This document shows positions 8,579-17,179 of a stretch of 64,000 bases of DNA, piece after piece; within the stretch, counting starts at the first letter, position 1; every line of letters starts with the position of its first letter. Under the pieces are notes generated by a model. It was not told the origin of the DNA, ran no database searches, and was given only the letters and a program-made list of their open reading frames with translations. The stretch covers positions 62,001 to 126,000 of the forward strand of contig NC_008271.1 in NCBI RefSeq assembly GCF_000014565.1. Reading direction: 5' to 3'. The stretch comes from Rhodococcus jostii RHA1. GTDB taxonomy: Bacteria; Actinomycetota; Actinomycetes; Mycobacteriales; Mycobacteriaceae. Made by a program: the position numbers and the translations under genes.

Positions 8579-9454
8579 TCATTCCTCAGTGATGTCCCGC
8601 AGCTGCACGATCATCCGCCGGCCGATACTGCCGTCAGGGCGACGGTATCGCCCCTCCCCGGCCGAGACCACCTCGAACCGCATCCCTCTCGGCAGCAGGT
8701 GCGCGGTGTCGTCGACCGTGTCCGAGCGGCCCAGATACATACCCCTGCCGGTTTCGACCTCGAACACCACATCCCGATCGCCCAGCGTTCCATCGAGTTC
8801 GTGAGCGGCGTGAGTGGCCATCGTGTGCCGGTCGAAATCCAGGCGGGATCCCGGATGCAGGGTCGCGGGTAGGTTGGCCGCCTCCTGCGGCACCGCGTGC
8901 GGGAGGGTCACCGCGCAGTACAGGATGTGGCCGCGGTCATTGAACCGTTCGGCGGTCTGAATGGCCCGGTCCACGCGCTGGACCTGGGACCGCATCTTCT
9001 CGTCGAGTTGCTGCGCGTCACCGCGAGCCTTCGACAACGCCTCACCGACCGTCTTCCACCGGTCCGGGTCGCTGACCAGGGTCTGTACGGCGGTGTATCC
9101 GACCTTCGGCAACTGCGACTGCGCCCTGTGCTTGTTTACCGACCGCACCTTGCGCTGGCGTGAACTCGGCAGCTGGCGAATCGAATCCGGAACCGGCAGC
9201 TCCCGGCGTTTACGTTCGGAGACCTCGGGGACGGTCGCACGGGGGAAGGCACGCTCGAGGTCCTTACGGGCCCGGGTGAACGCGGCATCCTCGACCATTC
9301 GGTCCAGCTGCCGAGCCCCCTCCCGCTCCTGGGCGCGGTCGTCGTAGGTGACGGCCGGCCGATAGCCGGCCGACTTCGACGCGGGCGTCGTACTGGTGCC
9401 GGCCTCTGGGTCCAGGCGGGCCGTTGGCGCATCTGGGCTGAGGTTGTACGCCAC
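8579..9454 (-). CDS. phage/plasmid-type protein with ADP-ribosyltransferase-like C-terminus
   Basis: 291 residues. The N-terminal half is charged and helical. The C-terminal part (about residue 180 on) reads GHILYCAVTLP, then HTMATHAAHELDG, DVVFEVETGRGMYLG, HLLPRGMRFEVVS and RRMIVQLRD. This order resembles the beta-strands of the ADP-ribosyltransferase fold (the STS strand, then the LLPRG turn next to the ExE motif). The expected Glu residues of ExE are not obvious (DTAH precedes LLPRG), so activity is uncertain. The start is set at GTG 9454 because GGAGGAG lies 5 bases upstream and the broken copy at 26.6-27.0 kb begins at the equivalent codon (TTG). The next gene (8365-8574) follows after 4 bases. 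Confidence 0.6.
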   Translation of the reverse strand: MAYNLSPDAPTARLDPEAGTSTTPASKSAGYRPAVTYDDRAQEREGARQLDRMVEDAAFTRARKDLERAFPRATVPEVSERKRRELPVPDSIRQLPSSRQRKVRSVNKHRAQSQLPKVGYTAVQTLVSDPDRWKTVGEALSKARGDAQQLDEKMRSQVQRVDRAIQTAERFNDRGHILYCAVTLPHAVPQEAANLPATLHPGSRLDFDRHTMATHAAHELDGTLGDRDVVFEVETGRGMYLGRSDTVDDTAHLLPRGMRFEVVSAGEGRYRRPDGSIGRRMIVQLRDITEE

Positions 9455-9500
9455 CAGATCTCCTCCCGCTGCGTCGAACACGCCCTAGATATGACGAAGC

Positions 9501-9536
9501 GTGGCAGGCATTATGTCCCAATTGACGGCCTGCCAC
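9501..9536. promoter_or_regulatory. inverted repeat upstream of the ADP-ribosyltransferase-like gene
   Basis: GTGGCAGGC at 9501-9509 and GCCTGCCAC at 9528-9536 form perfect 9-base arms around an 18-base centre containing TGTCCCAA. The same arrangement is conserved at 27036-27073 in front of the broken copy, while the sequence between the two features has changed more. It probably marks an operator or a structured leader; a terminator is less likely because it sits directly upstream of the gene start. Confidence 0.5.
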
Positions 9537-9715
9537 ACTCGGACCCAACCCTGGAGGGGTGGGTCAACCGCGGGGGCGGAATGTACCGGTGACCAAACCA
9601 GCGACTCGCTCCCACGCGCACCATCGGCGGTTCCGCCGAACGCTCGCCAGCATACCTAGACCACCCGAAACCCACGGACTCAACCGCGGGCTCGATACCT
9701 GCGTACCTGCTCGCG

Positions 9716-12316
9716 CTAGATTTCGATCTCTACTGGCACTCCGATCGCTTGGGCAACCGGAGTCCAGATGTCCACATCCTGGCCCGGGGTCTCGATGGAC
9801 ACAATGAGGGAATAGCGTGCCCCATCAGAACTTCGGTCCTTCCCAGCGTTTTCTTTCCACCATCCCGTCACCGGATACACGGCAAGTACACCGCGCTGTG
9901 CCAGATCCGCCGCACTTCCGTTCCAGATGTCACTGTGCAGCGAACCTGGGGCTTGCTGTTGCCTACTCCCGAAGAACCACTCGCCAGTGTCTTCCGCTGA
10001 TAGAGGACGCGTCTCGTCTTCCGCCAACGCCTTCTGGTTGATGCGCTTCTGGAAATCCGCTGTGCTCTCCGTGGCTCGCCGAATGTCGAACCGAAGACCA
10101 TGCGATGCATAGCTGTACCGTCGGTTCCACCCCCGGCGGCCCGGGTTGGGTTCGATGAAGTACGACAGCGTCACGCGCAGTTTGACCGGAGCGTCACCCA
10201 GGTCCGCAAGGATGTCGGCAGGCCAAGGCAGTTCGTGATAGTGGATTTCACGCATCTTCCCGCTGAGGAACGGGTGGATGGTGCCCTCCGAGATCAGGGT
10301 CAGTGCGTCAGTTGCGCTGCGAGTAGCCCTTTTCAGGTCAGGAACGCCCATCCCATAGCGGCGTAGCAGTGCAACTCTCGCACCCTTCTTGTTGTCTTTG
10401 GCGAATTGCGCGTTCATTGCTTGTGTCCACTCTGCCGAGTGCACAATGAGCGCTCTGATCGTTTCCGGCCACAAGGACGGATACTGCGCGGTGATCTGCG
10501 CTGCCATTGCAGCCGCTTGCGCTGTCGCAGCACTGGTTGCGTGTGTGGTGGTAAACGGGCGGCTGGGCATCCCGGGGATTATCGGCGCCTTCGTGGTAAG
10601 CAGTTGCAGGTTTGGTGGCGCGTCGAACTCGGTTCCCTCGGGTGACCGGGCAACGTTTCCACCCTCGAGGACTACATCCGGCTTGATCGGCCACTGCTTA
10701 CCAAAGGCCACTGAGGTGCGGCTTACGGGAGATAGCTCACCTCTGGATGCGACGGGACTCCAGCCGTCGAATTCGTTCGGGGCGCCGCTCATTGTGTCGA
10801 GCCGGGTGTATGCGCCGATGGTGAGCACGTTCCATGCCTGAGCAGGATCCTCGACGGGCTCGATATCGCTCCGGGTCAAATGGTCGTCTTGCCAGCTGTC
10901 CTTCCGGACGTTTCCGGCCGAAACACAGAACAGCCTGGGGTTCGGATCGTCGGTCTGCTTGAGGAAAGTGAGTTCCCCCTTCTCGAAGGCAACGCGACGA
11001 CCGACAGCCAAAGCGTCGAGCGTTGCCGACCACGAAGACGGCTGCCCGAACATCAGCAAGCGTGAGCCGGGAGGCGGCGTGGTCTGCCAGCGAGCTGTCA
11101 CAGCCAATGAGTAGACGCGGCGCCGGTTCGGCTGTTCGATTTCGACGTAGCTGAGAGCATCAGCGGTGACCGCACCAAACAATTCCGGCTCGCTCGAATC
11201 AGATTCGCTCTCGTCGCGCTCATCGCTCATCGGTGGTTTGGGTGGTGGCAAGATCTTCGCCGACTCGAGACGGTGGGTTAGCCGGATCGTTTCAGAACCG
11301 GCTACCGCTTGTCCGACGTCACCGAACAGGGCCAAGCCTGCCATCTCGGTCCCGTGACCCCAGGTGTCGTGGCGGGGCCACGTCGGGTCGGCGACCTGGC
11401 AGTCGCGTGCGTCCAGCGAGGTCTTCAGCAGTGGGTGTTCCCAGTAGACCCCGCTATCGACGACGCACACAGCCGGCGATCTGTCGTCCGCCGCCTCTAT
11501 CCGGTCGAGTAGCTCGTCCGTCCACTCCCGCTGTTCGACGGCATCGCTGGCGGCGAGAAAGTCGGTGGGGTCGTGTGGTCGTCGTAGCTCGGCGAGATCG
11601 TCGAGGATGTCGACAGAGGTGGCAAGTTGTTCGACCGTCCCGTGCAAGAGAATGACGGATCGCTCACCAAACCCGAGCGTCTGCCTTCCAACTCGCATTC
11701 CGGTTGCCTCGGCGTAGGCGCGCAGTCGCGTGACTTCCTGCCCATCACGACGGCGCAGCCAGACCTCCCACCACACCGATTGCTGTGGATCCGGGAACTC
11801 TTGCGGAGGATCTGTCCACAGACTTTCGATCGATGCTGCCCGAATCTCTTGGATTCGATCGATGGCCGGACTGTTCTTCGGCTTCTTCTCACCCGCCGAT
11901 TCGAGATAAGCGGAGACACGGTCGAGGAAGTACTTCATGGTGCCATCGGGCACGAACACTGTTGCCCGCTCGACGACTTGGCCACTGCTGTCCAATCCCT
12001 CTTGGACCGACCGCAGCTCCGGATGAACCTTCCCTTGCCGAGGGTCGAGAGTGTGCAGTGCCAACTCGATTCCGGGGAAGCTCTCGAAAACGACGTACGT
12101 TCCCTCCACAGCCCCGTCGACAGTGACGTCGATATTCTGGCGGCGGGCCCGCGCGTCCGCCTCGACTTGCCGCAGGTCGCCACGAAGCTTCGTGCCGTGT
12201 GCTACTCGGTCAGGTGGTGGCGCGAGCGCCGGGGTGTCCATGTCACGTGACGGCGGACGGTACTCCGCTGCGCGTGCGGTGGAAATGAACAAGTGCGGCT
12301 TGTCGCGCTCTGCCAT
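9716..12316 (-). CDS. ietS: subtilisin-like S8 serine protease, IetS type
   Basis: An 866-residue S8 (subtilase) protein with no signal peptide, so it acts in the cytoplasm. Catalytic triad: D287 in CVVDSGV, H321 in TWGHGTEMAG and S595 in THATSAATAQAA, with oxyanion N469 in VSAGNV. About 280 residues precede the protease domain and about 250 follow it. The gene starts 17 bases after the AAA+ ATPase gene (AAGGA 4 bases before ATG). This ATPase-subtilase pairing is the IetA-IetS arrangement, first described as a stability/exclusion (toxin-antitoxin-like) pair on an Agrobacterium Ti plasmid and later listed among anti-phage systems. The protease would be the effector and the ATPase its regulator. 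Assignment rests on domain pair and order, not on a search. Confidence 0.85.
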   Translation of the reverse strand: MAERDKPHLFISTARAAEYRPPSRDMDTPALAPPPDRVAHGTKLRGDLRQVEADARARRQNIDVTVDGAVEGTYVVFESFPGIELALHTLDPRQGKVHPELRSVQEGLDSSGQVVERATVFVPDGTMKYFLDRVSAYLESAGEKKPKNSPAIDRIQEIRAASIESLWTDPPQEFPDPQQSVWWEVWLRRRDGQEVTRLRAYAEATGMRVGRQTLGFGERSVILLHGTVEQLATSVDILDDLAELRRPHDPTDFLAASDAVEQREWTDELLDRIEAADDRSPAVCVVDSGVYWEHPLLKTSLDARDCQVADPTWPRHDTWGHGTEMAGLALFGDVGQAVAGSETIRLTHRLESAKILPPPKPPMSDERDESESDSSEPELFGAVTADALSYVEIEQPNRRRVYSLAVTARWQTTPPPGSRLLMFGQPSSWSATLDALAVGRRVAFEKGELTFLKQTDDPNPRLFCVSAGNVRKDSWQDDHLTRSDIEPVEDPAQAWNVLTIGAYTRLDTMSGAPNEFDGWSPVASRGELSPVSRTSVAFGKQWPIKPDVVLEGGNVARSPEGTEFDAPPNLQLLTTKAPIIPGMPSRPFTTTHATSAATAQAAAMAAQITAQYPSLWPETIRALIVHSAEWTQAMNAQFAKDNKKGARVALLRRYGMGVPDLKRATRSATDALTLISEGTIHPFLSGKMREIHYHELPWPADILADLGDAPVKLRVTLSYFIEPNPGRRGWNRRYSYASHGLRFDIRRATESTADFQKRINQKALAEDETRPLSAEDTGEWFFGSRQQQAPGSLHSDIWNGSAADLAQRGVLAVYPVTGWWKENAGKDRSSDGARYSLIVSIETPGQDVDIWTPVAQAIGVPVEIEI

Positions 12317-12333
12317 GTCATCCTTAGATTAAG

Positions 12334-13311
12334 TTAGCTCACATGCCCGCGGCGCTCGCGAAGCGCCAACCGCAGACTTGCGGTAGTCACCTGCTTGGCG
12401 CCCGAGAGAATCACTTCCTTAGCGGCCAAATCGCTTGCGATGGCTATCTCGCCGTGGCTGAGTCCCTCAGTATCTGCAGCGAGTTTAGACCATTCCAGTC
12501 GACCCACCGGCACATTAGCCAGCCGGTTGCGGATCACCTGGCGCGCAATGTCAGGCGATGGCAAGGGATAATCGATCACCGTGTCGAAGCGACGGAACAT
12601 CGCCCGGTCCAAGAGCTGCGGGTGATTCGTCGCGGCGACGACCAGGCTGTCTGATTGATCCATCTCGAGAAACTGCAGGAACGAGTTGAGTACCCGCCGG
12701 ATCTCGCCGACGTCGTTTGCCGAGCCCCGCTCACCAGCGAGCGCGTCGATCTCATCGAAGAGATACACCCCACGGGTTTCCGACAGCGCGTCGAAGATCA
12801 GCCTCAACTTAGCAGCCGTCTCGCCCATGAATTTGGTGATCAGGCCGTCGAGACGTACCTGGAACAGTGGCAATCTCAACTCGCCCGCCAGCACGTGCGC
12901 GGACATCGTCTTCCCAGTCCCGGGAGGACCAGTCAACAAGAGTCGCCGCATCGGCAGATAGCCGTGTGACCGCAAGCGGTCGCCTTGCCGCTGCTCCAGC
13001 AGGACCCGCTCGAGGCGAGTCCGCACCGACTGTTCCAAGACGAGATCCGACAGTACCAAGTCCGGGTAGGAGACGCTGAGCAACTGTGCGAGTTCACCGC
13101 GCGGCTGAGCAACCGATACGACCGGGGTCACCCTCCGGTGACTCTCCTGGACACGCAGACCGTCCACGAGATCGCGCAGATCTTGCGCGAAGCGATTCTG
13201 CCCATTGCGGGCGGCGCCGGCCGCAACTTGGAGCGCAACGGTATAGAACCGAGAGTTGTCCCCTTCTGCATGGCTCTTCACGAGCGCCTTCACCTGATCA
13301 GCGGTTGCCAC
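12334..13311 (-). CDS. ietA: AAA+ ATPase, IetA type
   Basis: 325-residue ATPase of the spastin/FtsH-like AAA class. Walker A GPPGTGKT at residues 128-135, Walker B VYLFDEID at about 182-189, sensor 1 N229 and arginine fingers R240/R241 in MFRRFD. The first 90 residues are a separate helical region that could contact the protease partner. The GTG start is well supported by AAAGGAGGTGA with a 6-base gap. It is followed after 17 bases by the subtilase gene; the two define an IetAS-type pair. By analogy with that system it would control the partner protease or remodel its substrates, which is inference. The upstream ACP-like gene ends 217 bases away on the same strand. Confidence 0.88.
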   Translation of the reverse strand: MATADQVKALVKSHAEGDNSRFYTVALQVAAGAARNGQNRFAQDLRDLVDGLRVQESHRRVTPVVSVAQPRGELAQLLSVSYPDLVLSDLVLEQSVRTRLERVLLEQRQGDRLRSHGYLPMRRLLLTGPPGTGKTMSAHVLAGELRLPLFQVRLDGLITKFMGETAAKLRLIFDALSETRGVYLFDEIDALAGERGSANDVGEIRRVLNSFLQFLEMDQSDSLVVAATNHPQLLDRAMFRRFDTVIDYPLPSPDIARQVIRNRLANVPVGRLEWSKLAADTEGLSHGEIAIASDLAAKEVILSGAKQVTTASLRLALRERRGHVS

Positions 13312-13528
13312 CAGTCACCTCCTTTCGCTCGGCTCGTGTCTGCCTGATTATTGCAGGAGCGACCCACAAGGTTTCACGCGCTCGGCAACATAAGTGCAGC
13401 TAGGGAAAGCAGCCGGAGATCCCTCGCAGCCGAAGCGATGCGAGACCCCAGATTGGACACGCCGTGCGTGGGTCTTGAGATGACCTGGTCAACTCGCGGC
13501 CGCCCCCTTTGCCCGGTCTGTTCAGAAT

Positions 13529-14125
13529 TTAAGATTCGCTGTTCCACCATGACACGTCGGCCCCAAGCGGGTCGGCAATTGCCTCGTCCGCCGGTTCGGC
13601 GATTGCCTCTTCCGCAACGAGCTTCAGATAGGCCATGTAGTCGCCGAGCGTGCGCATGCCGAAGAGCTTGTCGTCGGGAATCGTGACCCCGAACGCGTCC
13701 TCTATTTGCGCGGCAATCTCGACCATTGTTGACATGTCCTCAATGCCGAGGTGCTCCACCAACGAGGTCTGCGGGGTGAGATGGGACCGCTCGATGCCAG
13801 TCACCGCCACGATGATCTCAGCCACAGCGGAGAAGGCCACAACCTCCCGCGAGCCAGGACTACGTTGCACAGGAGACCGCGGTGGACGGCTGGCTGCCCC
13901 CGACAACAGTTCACGGACCTGCTGGTCGAAGAGGTGATCGGCCGAGCAGTCCTCCGAGGTCTGCTTCTCGTCTTCCTCTGCCAAACGACGGGCGAGCCGC
14001 TCGGCACGCAACCTGGGGATCCGGCTACGCAGAGCACGGGCTTCGGGCGTCCCCAGCGGAGATTCCTCAATCAGGCGACGAAACTCTTCCAACCCCTTAG
14101 CGTCGGGATCGTTGTATTCAGTCAT
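13529..14125 (-). CDS. acyl-carrier-protein-like protein with a charged N-terminus
   Basis: 198 residues. The C-terminal half (about 105-175) follows the acyl carrier protein four-helix pattern: SLVEHLGIEDMSTMVEI, then IEDAFGVTIPDD and LGDYMAYL. In canonical carriers the phosphopantetheine serine is in DSL; here the aligned tripeptide is DMS, so Met stands at the usual position and a Ser one residue later. The N-terminal 90 residues are Arg/Glu-rich and helical. The ATG overlaps the 3' end of the sigma-like gene by 8 bases (ATGACTGA) with GGAGGGG upstream, implying translational coupling. The role is unknown; position in front of the ATPase-protease pair suggests a regulatory or adaptor part. 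Confidence 0.7.
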   Translation of the reverse strand: MTEYNDPDAKGLEEFRRLIEESPLGTPEARALRSRIPRLRAERLARRLAEEDEKQTSEDCSADHLFDQQVRELLSGAASRPPRSPVQRSPGSREVVAFSAVAEIIVAVTGIERSHLTPQTSLVEHLGIEDMSTMVEIAAQIEDAFGVTIPDDKLFGMRTLGDYMAYLKLVAEEAIAEPADEAIADPLGADVSWWNSES

Positions 14126-15137
14126 TGCTGTTCCCCTCCGTCCGGGAGGCTCTGCGGCGGATACGGCGCAGAGTGTTGCGGACCGATTCCTCGGTCTGGT
14201 CGCCTAGGGCATCCGCGATCTCTTTGAACGTCAAGCCGTCGGCGCGGAGCCTGACTATCTTCATTTCACGTTCGCCGTGAACGCACTTAAAAGCACGGGC
14301 GAGTTCGTCGCGATTCATCACCGTGTGTTCAGGGTCGGGTTCGGCGGGTCTTCTTAGTGGGTGGGGATTGTGTTCGGTATGGCGTTGAATAACCTCGGGC
14401 TCGAAGCTGCACTCGGAGTGGCGCCATTTCCCCTGGTCTCGCTGCCACCTTCTGAATTCGTTGCTGAACACCAGTAGGCAGGTCGTCGTGAAGTATGACG
14501 TGATGTCGGCGCCGCCGTCCTCTCGCCATCCCGTGCCGTTGCGGCACCGTTGCTGAAACAGCTTCAAGGCGGCGAATACCACGCCGTGGGCGAGATCACC
14601 GCGCTGATGTTCGTCTGTGCGCAACAGTTGCCGCTCGGCGCTGGTCGCAGGAACTCCGCGCCCTAGCTGGTGGGCCTCTTTGTAGATCTGCCCTGACTTG
14701 ATCCATTTGTTGAGTAATCCGAGCGCGTACCGCGAAAGCTCGATGACCAGTTCGTCCCATCGTGGGCCGCGGAACCCGTCGGCCTTGACGATGTCGAACA
14801 CCTTGATCGCCCCCTGGTTTCGACGCTGTTCATCATTGTCTGCCAGGTTCGCGTCGTCAGCGGGGAATTCGGGGGGTATGTCGAGCGGCGCGGTCACGGC
14901 CTCCACGGAAGGGTGAGGGCCTTCCGAGGTTGCCGCTGGTCTCGTGGAAGCGGGCCCGCCCTGATCGCAGTCGTTGACGAGATGGTTCCGGAGGTCGCCG
15001 GTATCGACCGGGTTGTCGTCCTCCCTCCTGCCCTCCGCGTCGTCGTCGTGGAATGAGCTCACATCGTGCAGGGTTCGGGGCGGCCAGCCATCATCGGCCT
15101 CGTCTCCGTTGGACCAGTCCAAACTCGCGTTCGTCAA
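14118..15137 (-). CDS. atypical sigma-70-family factor
   Basis: 339 residues. The C-terminus carries a region-4 helix-turn-helix (EREMKIVRLRADGLTFKEI, then ADALGDQTEESVRNTLRR). The middle (TSYFTTTCLLVFSNEFRRW) resembles a group of actinobacterial sigma-like proteins with ATLKTYF-GACLLEFPN-YRRW. The first 100 residues are acidic and poorly ordered. The TTG start is supported by AAGGAGGTG 8 bases upstream. It is the first gene of the row sigma-like, ACP-like, ATPase, protease, and could transcribe its own operon. A perfect CRP/GlxR-type site lies 76 bp upstream. An anti-sigma factor is not evident, unless the divergent membrane peptide plays that part. Confidence 0.8.
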   Translation of the reverse strand: MTNASLDWSNGDEADDGWPPRTLHDVSSFHDDDAEGRREDDNPVDTGDLRNHLVNDCDQGGPASTRPAATSEGPHPSVEAVTAPLDIPPEFPADDANLADNDEQRRNQGAIKVFDIVKADGFRGPRWDELVIELSRYALGLLNKWIKSGQIYKEAHQLGRGVPATSAERQLLRTDEHQRGDLAHGVVFAALKLFQQRCRNGTGWREDGGADITSYFTTTCLLVFSNEFRRWQRDQGKWRHSECSFEPEVIQRHTEHNPHPLRRPAEPDPEHTVMNRDELARAFKCVHGEREMKIVRLRADGLTFKEIADALGDQTEESVRNTLRRIRRRASRTEGNSND

Positions 15138-15212
15138 CTAGCCCACCTCCTTCTGGCATCCAGATATGGGGGTTATATGTGCGCTCACCCCGCGTCGAGA
15201 CCACCGCCTATA

Positions 15213-15228
15213 TGTGATTTACATCACA
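15213..15228. promoter_or_regulatory. CRP/GlxR-type binding site
   Basis: TGTGATTTACATCACA matches the cAMP-receptor-type consensus TGTGA-N6-TCACA and, including the central TA, the GlxR consensus of Corynebacteriales (TGTGANNTANNTCACA) at every fixed base. It lies between the divergent sigma-like operon (start at 15137) and the small membrane peptide (start at 15321), so it could regulate both. Confidence 0.7.
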
Positions 15229-15320
15229 CCCTCTTGGTTGGGTTCAACTATTGCCGATCGGACATATCACTCCTGGTAGACGGGCAGTTCCGCCCGTCGA
15301 ATCGAGCAGGAGGGGATCTC

Positions 15321-15536
15321 ATGACCGAGTTACGAGGACAGACCCAAGGCAATGGGGCAACTCCGGAAGGCTCGACGACTAAGCGTTGGATGGGACGGGT
15401 GACCGCGCGGGTGGTCGCGGCGATCGTCATCGGGATGGTGTCCCCGCACCTCCCGACGATCGGCTCTACCGCACCGCCCGATGAGACTCCGCGCCACGGG
15501 GTCGCCGTCGTCTGCATCATGGACGACGGCAGTTGA
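15321..15536 (+). CDS. small single-pass membrane peptide divergent from the sigma-like operon
   Basis: 71 residues: a polar N-terminus, one hydrophobic segment at about 25-43 (VTARVVAAIVIGMVSPHL), then a polar C-terminus ending in VVCIMDDGS. The start is clear, with AGGAGGGG 5 bases before the ATG. A strong terminator follows 50 bases after the stop. It is divergent from the sigma-like/ACP/IetAS row and shares its control region with a GlxR-type site. I do not recognise the family. Possible roles are a membrane sensor or anchor for the sigma-like factor, or a small membrane effector; both are inferences from position. Confidence 0.7.
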   Translation: MTELRGQTQGNGATPEGSTTKRWMGRVTARVVAAIVIGMVSPHLPTIGSTAPPDETPRHGVAVVCIMDDGS

Positions 15537-15585
15537 TCCGTCGGACTGGGACTTCGGAGTCCACATCTACCCTCTTTGCCGAAGT

Positions 15586-15617
15586 GGGGCCACCGGGAAG
15601 ATTTTCCTGGTGGCCCC
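15586..15617 (+). terminator. terminator hairpin after the small membrane peptide
   Basis: GGGGCCACCGGGAA at 15586-15599 pairs with TTCCTGGTGGCCCC at 15604-15617 (one G-T wobble) around a 4-base loop. No U-tract follows, which is common in actinobacteria. It lies 50 bases after the stop codon of the 71-residue peptide gene. Confidence 0.75.
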
Positions 15618-15817
15618 AACTGATGTGTAAAGGTTGAAACGGCACGGATCGAGGCGAGTGCAAGGCACCTCGACGCCACAGCCAAAGGAGCCACATCACG
15701 CCGCCGGCACATGAGCCCTCCCGGCCTATCTGGCAGATCCCCCATCGCGGCGGCAATCTTCCCAGTACCACCACCACATGGCATCGGCGCTAATACCCGG
15801 GCTCTGCACGGGCGGAA

Positions 15818-15988
15818 TCATGTCGGATCCCACGGCGATCGTTCGAGACTGTTGCGCTCATCGAGAACCTGGTCGACGGCCGTGGTCGGGATACGGAAGC
15901 CTTCGCCCTCCGAAGCCCGGAGACGGTCACGTACGTAGGCGAGCATGGCGAGTTCACGTTCGAGGTCTGCTGTGGTTCGGTCGCTCAC
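15818..15988 (-). CDS. 56-residue conserved small protein, copy 1
   Basis: From a GTG at 15988 (AGGATGAG upstream) the product begins VSDRTTADLERELAMLAYVR and ends NSLERSPWDPT. A paralogue of exactly the same length lies at 27230-27400, with about three quarters of residues the same, and its leader (AGGATGAGACC before GTG) is conserved too. The helical Arg/Glu-rich character suggests a small DNA- or protein-binding factor. The family is not recognised. Conservation of both copies with differences mainly at third positions argues that it is a real gene. Confidence 0.7.
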   Translation of the reverse strand: MSDRTTADLERELAMLAYVRDRLRASEGEGFRIPTTAVDQVLDERNSLERSPWDPT

Positions 15989-16144
15989 GGTCTCATCCTG
16001 CCCGGGGGTGAGCGGTGATCCGAACTGTGCCGCCCGGCGACGTCGAGACGAAGGCCGGCGGTGTGCATGTTCGGCCAAAAATCCTTCAGCGGACATGTCG
16101 TCTCCGCTGGTAAATGGAACATTTAGCCGGTCCGGGCCTCGGCG

Positions 16145-16678
16145 GTGCGACTCCCGGTCGCCCTGCCGCGGGGCCTCGGCGACCCCGTACCCTTGCCCTC
16201 ATGTCTGGACTCGGAAAACCCCAGCGCCGACGAGGTGCTGCCGTCTCTGGCCACCGTCGACGTCTCAGCGGATCCGCACCTCATCACGGTGGCGGCGCGC
16301 ACCGGAACGCCACACCTCCGTCGCAGCGTTCGACGTTGCGGCCGAGGAGTGGTTTCCCGCGGCGGCCGGGTTCGCCGTCACGGTCATCGTGCGCACACCG
16401 TCGACGCGGCGACGGGCCGGCCACGCTATCTGCCGCCGGCGGAGCCCGCCGAGTGGGCGCGCGCGATCTTCTCGACCGTCGAGGGCGCGCACGGGTACTT
16501 CCTCGGCGCCGTCGACCCAGGCACCAGCGTCCATCGACGCGGGCAGCTCGCATATCGCCTCTATCTCGACACCGACCGCCGGGCGATTCCCGTTCCTCGG
16601 CAGGTGGTCACCTGCCCGCATTACCTACTATCGGCCATCGACGGCAGAGCCGAGATCACCATTCCCACGACGGCCTGA
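16145..16678 (+). CDS. hypothetical protein, possibly frameshifted
   Basis: The C-terminal half (about 16435-16678) has strong coding character (PAEWARAIFSTVEGAHGYFL, then GQLAYRLYLDTDRRAIPVP, third-position GC very high). In the middle (about 16310-16410) the called frame is Arg-rich nonsense, whereas the next frame reads VAAFDVAAEEWFPAAAGFAV, so two compensating indels may be present. Start codon uncertain (GTG 16145 or TTG 16196 region). No family recognised. It lies upstream of the PLD-like gene on the same strand but 500 bp away. Confidence 0.45.
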   Translation: MRLPVALPRGLGDPVPLPSCLDSENPSADEVLPSLATVDVSADPHLITVAARTGTPHLRRSVRRCGRGVVSRGGRVRRHGHRAHTVDAATGRPRYLPPAEPAEWARAIFSTVEGAHGYFLGAVDPGTSVHRRGQLAYRLYLDTDRRAIPVPRQVVTCPHYLLSAIDGRAEITIPTTA

Positions 16679-17179
16679 CCCGACAGGCTGGCCGGGAGCC
16701 GGACCACAGTCTGCGGGCGCTGCTTCCTCTGGTGTCCGATCTGCACCCCCTCCAAAGGGTGCGACCTTGAAATCACGTCGCTGTTGCTCACTCATGTGGT
16801 TCCTCCATCCGTCTCGATCCGATCCCCTGCGACAGACAGTCAGTCGCCGCTGCCCCACAAAATCAAGGACGACGCCCGGGGGCGGAATCGAGACGGTTGA
16901 TCCACCCGGGGACCTACGGCACGTGGATACACCTGTGCCACAAGCTCATTGCCACTTCTGAAGCCGACCACGACAGACCTCAGGAATCTCCCGGGTGGGA
17001 GCGCGGCGACAAGACTACCAGCGCACCGAAGCTCGGGGCAGGGGACGTGTCATATTCGCCGCTCATCACCGCTTTTCGCAGAGAACCGGCGGCGCAATTG
17101 GCCGCATGGTCAGCACCGTACGATCCGAGCCCTAGCCAATAGCGCTACAGCGCATCACGCCCGCGCTACCGTTCGACGT

